Source: Pontibacter chinhatensis | GTDB lineage: Bacteria; Bacteroidota; Bacteroidia; Cytophagales; Hymenobacteraceae | Direction of reading: 5' to 3' | Assembly: GCF_900113285.1 (NCBI RefSeq) | Contig: NZ_FOOT01000002.1 | Span: forward strand, 620,001-684,000 | DNA length: 64,000 nt | Shown here: in pieces, positions 27,485 through 36,708 of the stretch | Numbering within the stretch: position 1 is the first letter of the stretch | Layout of the letters: each line of letters begins with the position of its first letter | Notes under the pieces: generated by a model | Database searches by the model: none | Seen by the model: the letters and a program-made list of their open reading frames with translations, nothing else | Told to the model about the DNA's origin: nothing | Translations under genes and position numbers: made by a program

Positions 27485-27512
27485 TAAAAAAGGGAGCCCC
27501 GTAAGACTCCCC
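27485..27512 (-). terminator. Terminator of the hypothetical lipoprotein gene
   Basis: On the minus strand GGGAG and CTCCC form a short stem followed by six T. It lies 25 bases past the stop at 27537. Confidence 0.65.
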
Positions 27513-27536
27513 TTCCCCTTTATACGAACTGTATAC

Positions 27537-28235
27537 CTATTCGCGGCAGAACTCTATCACGTCGATGGCGCCGCCACCGCGCAGACTGCTCTCTTTGCCA
27601 AACACCACGCGCAGTTTTACCACACCCGGCGTATCCACGCGCAGGCGGGTGGCCCCGTAAGGCCCCGTTACCGGCAGCAGCAGGGTGTTAATGATTTTGC
27701 CATCCTTGTCCAGCAGTTCTATTTTAGAGCCGGCCTCCTCTTCCGTGATGTCCAGTACATGTATCCCTTTCAGGTTGATGCTGCCCATGGCGGAGAAGTC
27801 TATCTCGATGCGGCTGCCCTTGTGATGCAGTAGGGCCACGTTGCTGTTGCCGCGCCCTACAGTAAGCACCTGGCCCATGGGGCGTATGGCGGACGCGTTT
27901 GGTGTTCTGAATTCCTTGTTCAGGTGGTCAGGAGCGCCGGTGTCGAACAGCAGCGCCGTGTTGTGGTTAAAGTAGCGGCCATCGCCTATGCGGTACTGCG
28001 CCCGGATGCGCACGGGGGTGTCCTGGCTGTACACCGTCGTTACGGCGCCCAAACTTGCCTCAGTCGGGCTATACTCGTCGAACTCAATAATCTCGCAGCT
28101 GGAGGGGTCTGTGCCGAAATTCTTGCTTTGTATGGCAGCCATCGGGGCTGTATCCATCTCCTCTGTTTTATCACAGCCCATCAGCACCACGCCAAGCACC
28201 AAACAACCCAAGGCATTAGATGTAAACTTCTTCAT
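27537..28235 (-). CDS. Hypothetical lipoprotein
   Basis: The ATG at 28235 (MKKFTSNALG) gives a lipoprotein signal with Cys21 after VLMG. The acidic CDKTEE that follows resembles the Bacteroidota surface-export signal, so the protein may be displayed outside. The 210-residue mature part looks like a beta-rich domain with no family I recognise. It is a single-gene unit. Confidence 0.7.
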   Translation of the reverse strand: MKKFTSNALGCLVLGVVLMGCDKTEEMDTAPMAAIQSKNFGTDPSSCEIIEFDEYSPTEASLGAVTTVYSQDTPVRIRAQYRIGDGRYFNHNTALLFDTGAPDHLNKEFRTPNASAIRPMGQVLTVGRGNSNVALLHHKGSRIEIDFSAMGSINLKGIHVLDITEEEAGSKIELLDKDGKIINTLLLPVTGPYGATRLRVDTPGVVKLRVVFGKESSLRGGGAIDVIEFCRE

Positions 28236-28557
28236 ACTACACAATTTTTAATAACACTGAAATATTTAAAAGGCACAGTCCTCTCCCCGGCTATTTGGAG
28301 AATAAACAGCCACAGCATGATGTTAAAGCGGTTTTAGGGGAAAATATTAGAACGGTGATGTTGTGTTATTACGGGGCATTTTGAGAAACGGATGAAAAAT
28401 AAGTGCAATTTTCCAGAAGAAGTATGCTTCCTCAGAGTGGAGTTGGTGATGCCGCTATGCAACTTTCAAAACACAGCATCTTGTAACACAAATAGTTAAC
28501 CATCAGAAAGTATAGCTTATACTTCCTAGGACGCATCCCGCTAAAGTATAAATTATG
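28236..28557. other. Intergenic region with motif-only hairpin
   Basis: About 320 bases contain no gene. At 28508-28524 AAGTATA and TATACTT face each other with the spacer GCT, so the hairpin is made only of the over-represented motif. I see no clear promoter box. Confidence 0.6.
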
Positions 28558-29730
28558 TTATACTTCCTTCACCCGCTTTACAAACAGCAGCAAGTATAAA
28601 AAGGCCAGCAGCGAGAAGGCTCCCGCCGCCCAGAACACTAGGGTAAAGTTGCTGCTCTGGTTGCCATACAGCCATCCCGAACCCAATGCTCCCAGGCCAA
28701 TGCCCGCTTCCAGGGCAATGTACATGGTGGCCATGGCGCGCCCGCGGTGCTCGGGGTGGCTCAGGTCGATGGTCCAGGCATAGATGGTGGGTGAGTTCAT
28801 GCCGGTGGCCACGCCAAACAGCACCCCGGCCAGCAGCAAGCCGGTATCTGTAGACACGGAGCCGATAACCACCATGGCCAGCGTCAGCAGGGCGGCACTC
28901 ACCCGCAGCACCACCACCCGGCCATAGGTATCGGAGGCTCTGCCGGCCAGAAAACGGATAGCGAGCGAAGACAAGGTGAAGGAAGTGAAGAAAAGGCCTT
29001 TGTTCTGTATGCCCAGGTGCGCGCTGAAATCCGGGATAATGGTGAGCACCGTACCAAAGCCGAAGGAGGTGAGCAGCATGACCAGGGAAGGCATCAGCAC
29101 CCGTGGCTCCAGCACCTCCCTACGGGAAATCCGCAGCATGCTCCATGTAAATCGTTTCGGTTTGGGGACGGTTTCCTGCATGCGCCAGATAACGACCACC
29201 GACAGCAACGCCGCCGCCGAAGAGGCGAAGAACATCGGATTGGCACCGTAGGCGCTGGCAATCAGGCCTCCCAAGGCAGGCCCCGCCGCCATGCCCAAAC
29301 TCCCCGACAGGCCCAGCAGGCCTATGGCCTCTCCCCGGCGCTCCACCGGCACCAGGTCGGCTATGTAGGCCGAGGTGCCCGTAGGCGTGAAGCCTGTGGA
29401 GAAACCATGCACAAAGCGCAGCAGCAAAAAGGCCGCCACCGTGCCCACCAGCGGGTACATCAAGCCAGCCGCCACGCATACCACGCCCCCTACCACCATC
29501 ACCGGCACGCGTCCTATCTCATCGGCCAGCTTCCCGCTGAACGGCCGCGAAAGACCAGCCGTGAGCGTGAAGAGCGCTATGATAAGTCCCTTATACTCCT
29601 CCCCGCCCAGGCTACTCAGGTAGTCAGGCAGCTCCGGGATAATCATGTTAAAACTGGAGAAGAAAAGAAAAGAACTCAGGCAGAGCAACCAGAACTGCAC
29701 CCCATACACACGCTTTGTCTCAACAGCCAT
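28558..29730 (-). CDS. MFS transporter
   Basis: The 390-residue protein has about twelve hydrophobic helices and the MFS motif A variant GKLADEIGRVPV in the loop between helices 2 and 3. The N-terminus lacks a cleavable signal. The size and pattern fit the drug/metabolite efflux branch of the family in the inner membrane. The substrate cannot be read from the sequence. No regulator is adjacent. Confidence 0.9.
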   Translation of the reverse strand: MAVETKRVYGVQFWLLCLSSFLFFSSFNMIIPELPDYLSSLGGEEYKGLIIALFTLTAGLSRPFSGKLADEIGRVPVMVVGGVVCVAAGLMYPLVGTVAAFLLLRFVHGFSTGFTPTGTSAYIADLVPVERRGEAIGLLGLSGSLGMAAGPALGGLIASAYGANPMFFASSAAALLSVVVIWRMQETVPKPKRFTWSMLRISRREVLEPRVLMPSLVMLLTSFGFGTVLTIIPDFSAHLGIQNKGLFFTSFTLSSLAIRFLAGRASDTYGRVVVLRVSAALLTLAMVVIGSVSTDTGLLLAGVLFGVATGMNSPTIYAWTIDLSHPEHRGRAMATMYIALEAGIGLGALGSGWLYGNQSSNFTLVFWAAGAFSLLAFLYLLLFVKRVKEV

Positions 29731-29898
29731 AGTTTATACTTGAGGCCGCAATTTGGCAAAGGTTTAGGTATTGTACTAATTCTGCAGCGGGATAACAGGG
29801 GACGACTTGAACCAGACGGAAAAGTATAGCTTACCGGAAAGTATGGCGCAGTGATAGGGGAATTACTGATGCTCTCAAGGCAGGCTGAAATGGATTTT

Positions 29899-30399
29899 TT
29901 ATACTTGAAGCGCCGGCTCTGAGGGAGAGGGTTTTACGCCGTTTATCATGATGCCTTTTTCCATGGCGGCCAGGTGGATGCTGCGCGATACGTGGCGGGC
30001 CAGGGACGCATCCTGTATGGCGTGCAGGCGCAGGCGCTGCACATGGCCACCTGCCAGCAGGAAACTGATGACGTGCCTAGTAATATGGAGCTCCTCTACC
30101 TGGGCCCACTCTATCACCTTTTCGGAGCCAAACAAGGTAAGGCGGTAAGACAGGCGCTGCGGTGTCATGAAGAAGAAGGCATCCTTGAAGTGGAGCAGTT
30201 CGGTGCCATAGGCGAGCGGCAACACCCCCAGCAGCATCAGGCCGGCGCTTGCCAGAGCCCAACCTTGCCTGAATTCCTCTATCCAGAAAAACTCCCGTAA
30301 CAGCGCATAGCCTCCACCTATAAATAGGAACAAGCCTACCAGAAGCATGGATCTTTTAGCGTTCCGAAGCTGCTTTCCCGGATACAGATTTACATACAT
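29899..30399 (-). CDS. Small membrane protein with C-terminal cytoplasmic domain
   Basis: The 166-residue protein has two hydrophobic helices (residues about 17-35 and 48-64) followed by a soluble region with alternating beta-strand pattern (LSYRLTLFGSEKVIEWAQVEEL). The layout resembles small bacterial PH-like membrane proteins, but I cannot confirm this. It stands alone, downstream of no partner. Function unknown. Confidence 0.6.
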   Translation of the reverse strand: MYVNLYPGKQLRNAKRSMLLVGLFLFIGGGYALLREFFWIEEFRQGWALASAGLMLLGVLPLAYGTELLHFKDAFFFMTPQRLSYRLTLFGSEKVIEWAQVEELHITRHVISFLLAGGHVQRLRLHAIQDASLARHVSRSIHLAAMEKGIMINGVKPSPSEPALQV

Positions 30400-30776
30400 G
30401 TTTTTTATCCTTGGATGTTAATGAAAGCCTATACTTTAGCGGTGCCTGGCACGCTCCTCCAATCTTCTTCGTGCTCCTGTTCGGTAATTACGAATATAAT
30501 TTTACAAAGTTTGTATTTAACTATACTTGTCCAACTAAGCTGTCTCCCCACCCGCTGCTCCTCGCAAATCAAGGCAAGTTGCGTGGCAATTTCTGCACTT
30601 TCTAACACGCCGGCAAAGTATAGCTGCTTCAAAAAAGCAAAAGCTGAGCGCCCTTGAACAAGGGCTGCTGCAGTTACACTTCCTAAAAGTATAAAAACCT
30701 ATACATTAATCAAAATGGCAACGGCTGCGGCATGTCGGCACATTTTAGTAACTTAAAGCGCTTAATCTGATTTACT
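30400..30776. other. Intergenic region, no gene seen
   Basis: About 380 bases between divergent genes contain AT-rich sequence and several AAGTATA motifs. The short open frames have no coding character. No promoter matching TAnnTTTG was found. Confidence 0.45.
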
Positions 30777-32765
30777 ATGAAATTACGCTATACCTGGCTG
30801 CTTGCCTTGGGCACGCTGGCCTCCTGCCAATACCTGCCGCTGCAGCGCAGTGGCACTACCACCACCGAGCCGGCCAACAATAAGTTCGGAGACATCACCC
30901 TGCAGCAGATTTACACCTTGCAGGACGAGCGCAATACCACCGACTTGCTGCCCTACCTGAGCAACCCGAACAGCGCTTACCGCCAGCATGCGGCCATGGC
31001 CTTCGCCTCGGTGCAGGACACCGCCGCCTTGCAGGCCCTGCTGCAAACGCTGCAGGACTCTGTAGCCAACGTGCGGGGCGCATCGGCTTACGCGCTGGGA
31101 CAGCTGGGCCACCGCCAGGCCGAGGCAGACATCCTGGAGCAACTGCAGCAGGAGCAGACCCCGGAAGTGCAGGCGCAGCTGCTGGAAGCGCTGGGCAAAG
31201 TGGGCACTGGCAGGGCAGCCGAGTTTCTGGCCTCGTATAAAGCCCCCAACCCTGATGCGCTGGCCGGGCAGGCCTGGGGCATTTACCGGCTAGGCATGCG
31301 CCAGCAGCATACCCCGCAGGTAGTGCAGAAAGCAATTGAACTCTTAACGCCCGCTACCCTGTATGAGGCGCGCCTGGCAGCCGCACATTTCCTGGCCCGC
31401 ACGCCAAGGCTGGACCTGACGCAGCACCGCCAGCAGGTCCTGAACACCGCCACCTCCGACAAAGCCCCGGAAGTACGCATGGCTGCCGCGCAGGCGCTGG
31501 CCAAAGTTCGCGCCTTGGACAAAGCCACTTTTCTGTCCAACATCGCGCAGAGTGACCCTGACTACCGCGTGCGCCTGAGTGCCGTGCGCTCCATGAGCGG
31601 GCTGGAGTTCTCCGAAATCAGTAAGGCCATAGTAGCCGCCCTGCAGGACCAGAACGTGAACACTGCCATTGCCACCTCCGAGTTTCTGGTGGTAAACAAT
31701 GCCGGGGTGCCTGTACAGATGCTGCAGGATGTGCTGCCCAACCTGCTCGACGCACGCGTGCGCAGCAACGTGATTTGGGTCATCCTGAAGAACAGCCAGC
31801 CGCAGAACCGGGTGTACCTGAACCCGCGTTTCAAGCAGCAGTACCAGAATGCCCGCTCCGCCTACGACAAGGCACATTTGCTCAAAGCCCTTTCCGGCGA
31901 CGTGAACAACTATGAGTTTATTGCCGAGCAGGTGTTTCTGGCCGAGGAACCTGTGATTGCCACCACCGGCATGGATGCCCTGATTCTGATGCGCCAGCAG
32001 CCGGACTTCCCCAAGCGCCTGGAGCCGGCTTTTGCCGACATCTTTAAGCATGCGGTTGCCTCCGGCGATGTGGCTTTGGTAGGCATGGCCGCCGCCGCCA
32101 TCCGCGACCCCAAGCTGAATCTGCGCAGCCAGTACAGTAACTTTGCCTTCCTAACCCAGGCACAGGAAAAACTGCAGCTGCCTCGCGACATGGAAACGAA
32201 CATCGAGCTGCAGAAAACAATTGATTACCTGAGCGGCAAGCAGGAGACGGTTATTCCGCAGAACCCCTTCACCCACCCCATTGACTGGCAACTGGTGAAG
32301 ACTATCCATCCTAACCAACAGGTGCTGGTTCGTACCGAGAAAGGCTCTATCACCATGCAGCTTTTTGTGGAGGATGCGCCGGGTTCGGTGGCTAACTTTG
32401 TGGAGCTCACGCAGCAGGGTTTCTTTAATGATTTATACTTCCACCGGGTGGTGCCGAACTTTGTGGCGCAAGGTGGCGATAAGCGCGGCGATGGCTGGGG
32501 CAGCTCCGACTACTCCATCCGCTCCGAGTTTACCCCCCTGCACTACTACGAGGGCTACGTGGGCATGGCCTCCGCCGGCAAGGATACCGAGAGCAACCAG
32601 TGGTTCATCACCCACTCCCCGGCCCCGCACCTGGACGGTCGCTACACCATCTTTGCCAAAGTGATAGACGGCATGGACGTGGTGCACCGCCTGGAGGTAG
32701 GCGATAAGATTGTGAGTGTGGAGGTGCTGAACCTGCAGCCGGTGGTCACCAGCTCGGCAAGGTAG
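30777..32765 (+). CDS. Lipoprotein fusing HEAT repeats to a cyclophilin-type peptidyl-prolyl isomerase
   Basis: The signal peptide ends at Cys17 (LASC), so the protein is lipid-anchored, probably in the periplasm. Residues about 40-470 are alpha-helical HEAT-like repeats (for example RGASAYALGQLG and VRMAAAQALAKV). The C-terminal third (about 520-655) is a cyclophilin domain with FHRVVPNFVAQGGD and ASAGKDTESNQWFITHSP, including the active-site Arg and Gln positions. HEAT repeats bind partner proteins and the isomerase acts on prolyl bonds, so it may be a periplasmic chaperone (inference). A VOC-family gene follows after 17 bases. Confidence 0.87.
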   Translation: MKLRYTWLLALGTLASCQYLPLQRSGTTTTEPANNKFGDITLQQIYTLQDERNTTDLLPYLSNPNSAYRQHAAMAFASVQDTAALQALLQTLQDSVANVRGASAYALGQLGHRQAEADILEQLQQEQTPEVQAQLLEALGKVGTGRAAEFLASYKAPNPDALAGQAWGIYRLGMRQQHTPQVVQKAIELLTPATLYEARLAAAHFLARTPRLDLTQHRQQVLNTATSDKAPEVRMAAAQALAKVRALDKATFLSNIAQSDPDYRVRLSAVRSMSGLEFSEISKAIVAALQDQNVNTAIATSEFLVVNNAGVPVQMLQDVLPNLLDARVRSNVIWVILKNSQPQNRVYLNPRFKQQYQNARSAYDKAHLLKALSGDVNNYEFIAEQVFLAEEPVIATTGMDALILMRQQPDFPKRLEPAFADIFKHAVASGDVALVGMAAAAIRDPKLNLRSQYSNFAFLTQAQEKLQLPRDMETNIELQKTIDYLSGKQETVIPQNPFTHPIDWQLVKTIHPNQQVLVRTEKGSITMQLFVEDAPGSVANFVELTQQGFFNDLYFHRVVPNFVAQGGDKRGDGWGSSDYSIRSEFTPLHYYEGYVGMASAGKDTESNQWFITHSPAPHLDGRYTIFAKVIDGMDVVHRLEVGDKIVSVEVLNLQPVVTSSAR

Positions 32766-32782
32766 TTTTATATTTTAAGCAG

Positions 32783-33202
32783 ATGAAAGAGAGCTGGCCA
32801 GAGGCGCTTCCGATCGCGCAGGTGCGCATCGCGCGGCCCACCGATAAATTGCAGGAGGTCGTGCGTTTCTACTGCCAAGGCCTGGGGCTGCGCAGGCTCG
32901 GAGGGTTTGAGAACCACAACGGCTACGATGGCGTGATGGTAGGGCTTCCGGGATTGGGGTACCACCTGGAGTTTACGCAGCACCAGCACGGCAGCCCCTG
33001 CCCTGCGCCCACCAAGGATAACCTGCTGGTGCTCTACATCCCGGACAGACCAAGTATAAACACCATAGTCGAGCGACTGGAACGAATGGGCTACCCGGCC
33101 GTGGAACCTGAAAACCCTTATTGGAAAGCCAAAGGCGCCACCACCATCGAAGACCCCGACGGCTGGCGCCTGGTGCTCATGCCCACGCCAGGTATCGGAT
33201 AA
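32783..33202 (+). CDS. VOC/glyoxalase superfamily protein
   Basis: The 139-residue protein has two beta-alpha-beta-beta-beta halves of the vicinal-oxygen-chelate fold. The first half contains QVRIARPTDKLQEVVRFYC and the second ends TTIEDPDGWRLVLM, with the conserved final DPDG-type metal region. It could be a lyase or a binding protein. It lies 17 bases after the HEAT-isomerase gene and ends in a terminator, so the two may be co-transcribed. Confidence 0.82.
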   Translation: MKESWPEALPIAQVRIARPTDKLQEVVRFYCQGLGLRRLGGFENHNGYDGVMVGLPGLGYHLEFTQHQHGSPCPAPTKDNLLVLYIPDRPSINTIVERLERMGYPAVEPENPYWKAKGATTIEDPDGWRLVLMPTPGIG

Positions 33203-33206
33203 AAAG

Positions 33207-33236
33207 AAAGGCTGCCTTAAATGGGCAGCCTTTTAT
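33207..33236. terminator. Bidirectional terminator
   Basis: AAAGGCTGCC at 33207-33216 pairs with GGCAGCCTTT at 33224-33233. TATACTT occurs three times just beyond it. It separates the VOC gene from the convergent thioredoxin-like gene. Confidence 0.85.
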
Positions 33237-33260
33237 ACTTCTTATACTTTTATACTTCGA

Positions 33261-33938
33261 TTAAGAGCAGCGGTCTACGTTTACGTCCTCTGGCGCTGTA
33301 AGCTTGGCCCAGGTTCGGATAAGCTCGATGAACTCTTTCTGAAGCGTGCGGCTTTTGTCTTTGGCATACCAGCCGTGCAGTTTTTCGGCAAACTCATTAA
33401 AGGGCAGGTTCTGCTCCTTCATCTCCTGGTATAGCACTTGAGCCGGCTCAGGGCGTGGTCCCCAGGTGCCCAGTTCCTCCATGGTATCGGTTCTGAAGGC
33501 AATCAGTTTCGGGATGGAGCGGCCTCCATTGGTCAGGTAGGCGTCCATTACGTCCAGGTTCTCATCGCGCAGCAGCAGTTTTACGTCCACCAGCGGGGAG
33601 GCATCGGCAATTTTCACGATGGCCGGCAAGCTCTGTGCAGCATCACCACACCAAGCCTCTGTCAGAATCACCCACGTCATAGGCGTCTGCACGCTCAGCA
33701 TCACCTGCACCAATTCATCCTCCAGCAGCACAGTTTTCTCCACGCGGCGCATGCGCTGCGCGTTCATGCGGGTATAGGCTATCATGGCTTCGGAATGGTT
33801 GGTGCCGGTAGTCTTGTTCTCGGCCAGCAGCCTGTCAATCAGGTCGCGGTACTGCGTATAGTTAATGGCTTTTGCCAGATGTGCGGGGGTGATAACGGAT
33901 TGCTCTGTTGTGTTAGCTGTCATAGTTTGTTCTGTCAT
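33261..33938 (-). CDS. Thioredoxin-fold protein with single active-site Cys
   Basis: The ATG at 33938 is preferred; the longer frame to 34070 runs into the promoter region of the divergent gene, and a second ATG lies at 33923. The protein has a thioredoxin fold: the strand before WCGDAAQSLP and the cis-proline motif RSIPKL. The active site is C-G-D-A rather than C-x-x-C, so a disulfide exchange role is doubtful. It has no signal peptide. The same WCGDA variant is known in Bacteroidota thioredoxin-family proteins of unknown function. Confidence 0.78.
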   Translation of the reverse strand: MTEQTMTANTTEQSVITPAHLAKAINYTQYRDLIDRLLAENKTTGTNHSEAMIAYTRMNAQRMRRVEKTVLLEDELVQVMLSVQTPMTWVILTEAWCGDAAQSLPAIVKIADASPLVDVKLLLRDENLDVMDAYLTNGGRSIPKLIAFRTDTMEELGTWGPRPEPAQVLYQEMKEQNLPFNEFAEKLHGWYAKDKSRTLQKEFIELIRTWAKLTAPEDVNVDRCS

Positions 33939-34123
33939 GGTTCTATGTTCTTCTATTGTTGTATATACAAATTTGTCGCCTATATAGTTCCTCTGCTCCA
34001 GATGGCAGGCGCGCTGCCTTTTTTGCAATTTGCGCAAATCGTCAACTTGTTTGCGGCATCTGTCAAGCACTAAACGGGCTGGCTGCCATACTTTTGTAGC
34101 GTAAACTAAAACCTACAGCAACC

Positions 34124-35092
34124 ATGGCAACAGACAAGTTCAGATTTTTAGTGCTCGGTGGCACAGGCAGCATCGGCTATGCCTTTACCCAGGAGCTTTT
34201 GCAAAACCAGGAGCAGGTAACGCTGCTGGTGCGTAACCGGCACAAGGCCCAAAAGTTATTTGGCAATTGGCCCACGCTGCAGTTGGTAGAGGGAGATGCA
34301 CAGGACGGAGAACTGCTAAAAAAGCTGGGAGCAGAAGCAACGCACATCTTCCACGGGGTGAACTACCCTTACGGAAAGTGGCAAGGCAATATGGAGCGTG
34401 TCACGCAGCACGTGATAGAGGCCGCAGCCATGAGCAAAGCTACGATTTTTTTCCCGGGAAACATATATAATTTTGGATTAATCCGCTCCATCACCGAAAC
34501 CAGTCCCCAGCAACCCTCTACCAGAAAGGGACAAATCCGGGTAAAACTGGAGCAACTACTACGGCAGGCTGCCGCGCAAGGCAAGTGCCGCGTTATCAAC
34601 CTGCGCCTCCCCGATTTCTGGGGCCCGAACGTGCTAAACGAGGGAATTGCACCTATTTTCCGGGGGGCGCTGACCCATAAGCCCATGCCCTGGCTCTACC
34701 GCAACGACATCCCCCACCAGCTGGTGTATACCCCCGATGCCGCCCGCGCCTTTTACGAGCTGGCTAAATTACCCCCGCAGGAAGCTTATAACGAATATAA
34801 TTTTGCCGGGGAGGTAGTACCCAGCATAAAAGCGTGGCAAGCCCAGATTGCTGAAATAGCGGGCTCCAAGGCAAAGTATAAAGTATACCCCGGTTGGTTA
34901 TTTAAGCTGATGGGCCTGTTCTCAGCAGACATGCGCGAAATCAGCGAAATGAGCTACCTCTGGCAAAACACCATCCTGCTAAACGACGACAAACTGCGCC
35001 GTACCCTGCCTAACATAAAGCGCACCCCCATGCAGCAGGCCATCGCCGAAACGCTGGCGTGGCACAGAGGAGTTAGAGAGTTTAGGAGTTAG
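34124..35092 (+). CDS. NAD-dependent epimerase/dehydratase
   Basis: This 322-residue extended short-chain dehydrogenase has GGTGSIG at residues 10-16 and a Rossmann fold. A canonical YxxxK site is not obvious, so it could be an atypical reductase or a UDP-sugar-related enzyme. A TACTTTTG -7-like box lies at 34089-34096. The last codons (GVREFRS) and the stop are encoded by a purine-rich GTTAGAGAG-type tract that continues past the gene. Confidence 0.82.
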   Translation: MATDKFRFLVLGGTGSIGYAFTQELLQNQEQVTLLVRNRHKAQKLFGNWPTLQLVEGDAQDGELLKKLGAEATHIFHGVNYPYGKWQGNMERVTQHVIEAAAMSKATIFFPGNIYNFGLIRSITETSPQQPSTRKGQIRVKLEQLLRQAAAQGKCRVINLRLPDFWGPNVLNEGIAPIFRGALTHKPMPWLYRNDIPHQLVYTPDAARAFYELAKLPPQEAYNEYNFAGEVVPSIKAWQAQIAEIAGSKAKYKVYPGWLFKLMGLFSADMREISEMSYLWQNTILLNDDKLRRTLPNIKRTPMQQAIAETLAWHRGVREFRS

Positions 35093-35137
35093 AGAGTTGG
35101 GGAGTTGAGGAGTTAGAAGGTTAAAAAGTTAGAAAGT
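35071..35137 (+). repeat. GTTAGAAAG-type purine tract at a stop codon
   Basis: Units such as GTTAGAGA, GTTTAGGA, GTTGGGGA and GTTAGAAGG recur with a period of about 8-10 bases. The tract begins within the last codons of the epimerase gene. Positions 35112-35137 recur exactly as the reverse complement at 35571-35596. Confidence 0.8.
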
Positions 35138-35606
35138 GGGGAGTGCTTTCTGAGTTTATACTTTCTGCCGCAAGTTTAGCGGCAGCGTAACTTGTGGCTA
35201 GGTATGGCAGCAGTTTGCAACTGCTTTGCTTTGAAAAAGCAAGGGCTATAAAGGCTTGCTATACTATATACCTTGGTTAAGTTGTAATTATAGTACGACT
35301 CTAGAGTCTGCCGAAGTATGAATTGTTGGTGATAACACCAACAATGGCGGGAAAGGCGCTGGTTATACTTTAGCTAAGGCCAATGAATGTATAAAGTATC
35401 TGCTAACTCATACTTTTCTGCTCCGCAGAAAGCAAGTTACAAACTTGCCCCATGTACAGCCACAAGTTGCGCTTCGCTAAACTTGCGGCAGGAAACGGCA
35501 AAGTATAAAGCATGGGCGGCTGGCACTTTAAGTAGTACCAGCCGCTCTCGTTTATACTTCAGAAAAGTTAACTTTCTAACTTTTTAACCTTCTAACTTTC
35601 TAACTT
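35093..35606. other. Intergenic region bounded by inverted purine tracts
   Basis: No gene is present. The gap is flanked by a perfect 26-bp inverted repeat (35112-35137 and 35571-35596). Between them are AGTATA motifs and hairpins of the CAAGTT/AACTTG type, near 35165-35205 and 35437-35500. Confidence 0.75.
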
Positions 35607-35612
35607 TCATAA
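35571..35612 (-). repeat. GTTAGAAAG-type tract adjoining the DUF1684 stop codon
   Basis: On the minus strand GTTAGAAAG units begin at the stop codon of the DUF1684 gene (35607-35609) and run downstream from it. The first 26 bases are the reverse complement of the tract at 35112-35137. Confidence 0.8.
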
Positions 35613-36539
35613 ACTCTCACCGCTTTTCTCGCCGGCGGGCACAGCGATGGGCAGGATGTTCTGCTTGGGGGGCAACGGGCAGGTAGCGTAACCCGTGAAG
35701 GCGCAGGGCGGGGTATAGGCCTTGTTAAAGTCGATGTAGGTTTTGCCGCTGGCATCTGGCTTGGGCATGTAGATATAGCGGCCGGCGCCGTAGGTACCGG
35801 TGCCATTGGTTTTATCGGCGAAGATGATAAACAGTTCCTCTCCCTCCTCCAGTGCATCAAGGCGGTACTCCTGGCCGTTTATGGTAAACACCACCGCCCC
35901 TGGCGAAGGCTCCTGCGAGGTTTGTCCCAACACGTTTGTGATGGCGATTTGCTTGGGCAGCGGGGGCTGCTCCAGCCTAGCCTCCAGCCGCCACTCCGGC
36001 TGTACTGGGTAACGCTCCAGGCCCTCAAATGTGCGAAGCCCCTCACTTTCCGCGTCCCACAGCCTGACGCCATACTTGTCGCCGCGCTTTATCACCACCC
36101 ACTTCAGCGAGCCGTGGCGCATCACGGCAGGTTGCTCCATCGCAGCAGTATATACCACCGCCTCCTGCTGCACAGGCTCGCCGTTTACGGTTATGTCAGC
36201 GGTTTTGCCAGCTTGCAGCTTCACCACCTCCCCATCCAGTATAAAGCTACCTGCCTGGGCCGCTATTTTAGTCTTCGGGAACACGATTTTATTGCTCTCG
36301 GCACTGCCAAAGCTGTTGCTGCCCGGCTCCAGCCAATACAAGCCGGCCAAGGCCAGCCAGCCGTCCTCTTTCTGCAGGTTCTCAACCCGCGTGGCATGCC
36401 AGGCGTCTATACCGGCCACATATGCAGAGTCAGCCTCCAAAGCCGCGGTTATACTTTGTGTCTCAGTCTCGGTTTGGGTTTGGGAGCAGGAGGAAAGTAT
36501 AAAACTCGCCAGTGTGGCAGCGATAAGGTACTTTTTCAT
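35607..36539 (-). CDS. DUF1684 family lipoprotein
   Basis: The signal peptide ends at Cys18 after ILSS. The mature part matches DUF1684: WHATRVENLQKEDGWLALAGLYWL near the start, the segment NSFGSAESNKIVFP, and a C-terminal block with YIDFNKAYTPPCAFT and CPLPPKQN. The family is found in many bacteria and its function is not established. A TACCTTTG -7 box lies at 36575-36582. Its convergent neighbour is the epimerase gene. Confidence 0.88.
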   Translation of the reverse strand: MKKYLIAATLASFILSSCSQTQTETETQSITAALEADSAYVAGIDAWHATRVENLQKEDGWLALAGLYWLEPGSNSFGSAESNKIVFPKTKIAAQAGSFILDGEVVKLQAGKTADITVNGEPVQQEAVVYTAAMEQPAVMRHGSLKWVVIKRGDKYGVRLWDAESEGLRTFEGLERYPVQPEWRLEARLEQPPLPKQIAITNVLGQTSQEPSPGAVVFTINGQEYRLDALEEGEELFIIFADKTNGTGTYGAGRYIYMPKPDASGKTYIDFNKAYTPPCAFTGYATCPLPPKQNILPIAVPAGEKSGESL

Positions 36540-36574
36540 GGTGATGGGCGCTAGGTCTAAATCGAATGCGGGCG

Positions 36575-36582
36575 CAAAGGTA
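36575..36582 (-). promoter_or_regulatory. -7 box upstream of the DUF1684 gene
   Basis: TACCTTTG on the minus strand matches TAnnTTTG and lies 36 bases before the ATG at 36539. No -33 element was recognised. Confidence 0.5.
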
Positions 36583-36654
36583 GGAACTTATGATGGGATT
36601 TATTCTTCTAATAGCCTCGCCTGCCCCTGTGAACTACCCTAACTCAAAACTTAA

Positions 36655-36685
36655 TGCCCTCGCTCGCCTAAGGCGAGCGAGGGCA
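36655..36685 (-). terminator. Hairpin downstream of the AraC regulator gene
   Basis: A perfect 14-bp stem (TGCCCTCGCTCGCC with GGCGAGCGAGGGCA, loop TAA) lies 24 bases past the regulator stop codon. The following T run on the minus strand is weak. Confidence 0.6.
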
Positions 36686-36708
36686 ACGATTTATCCACTA
36701 ACAAAATG

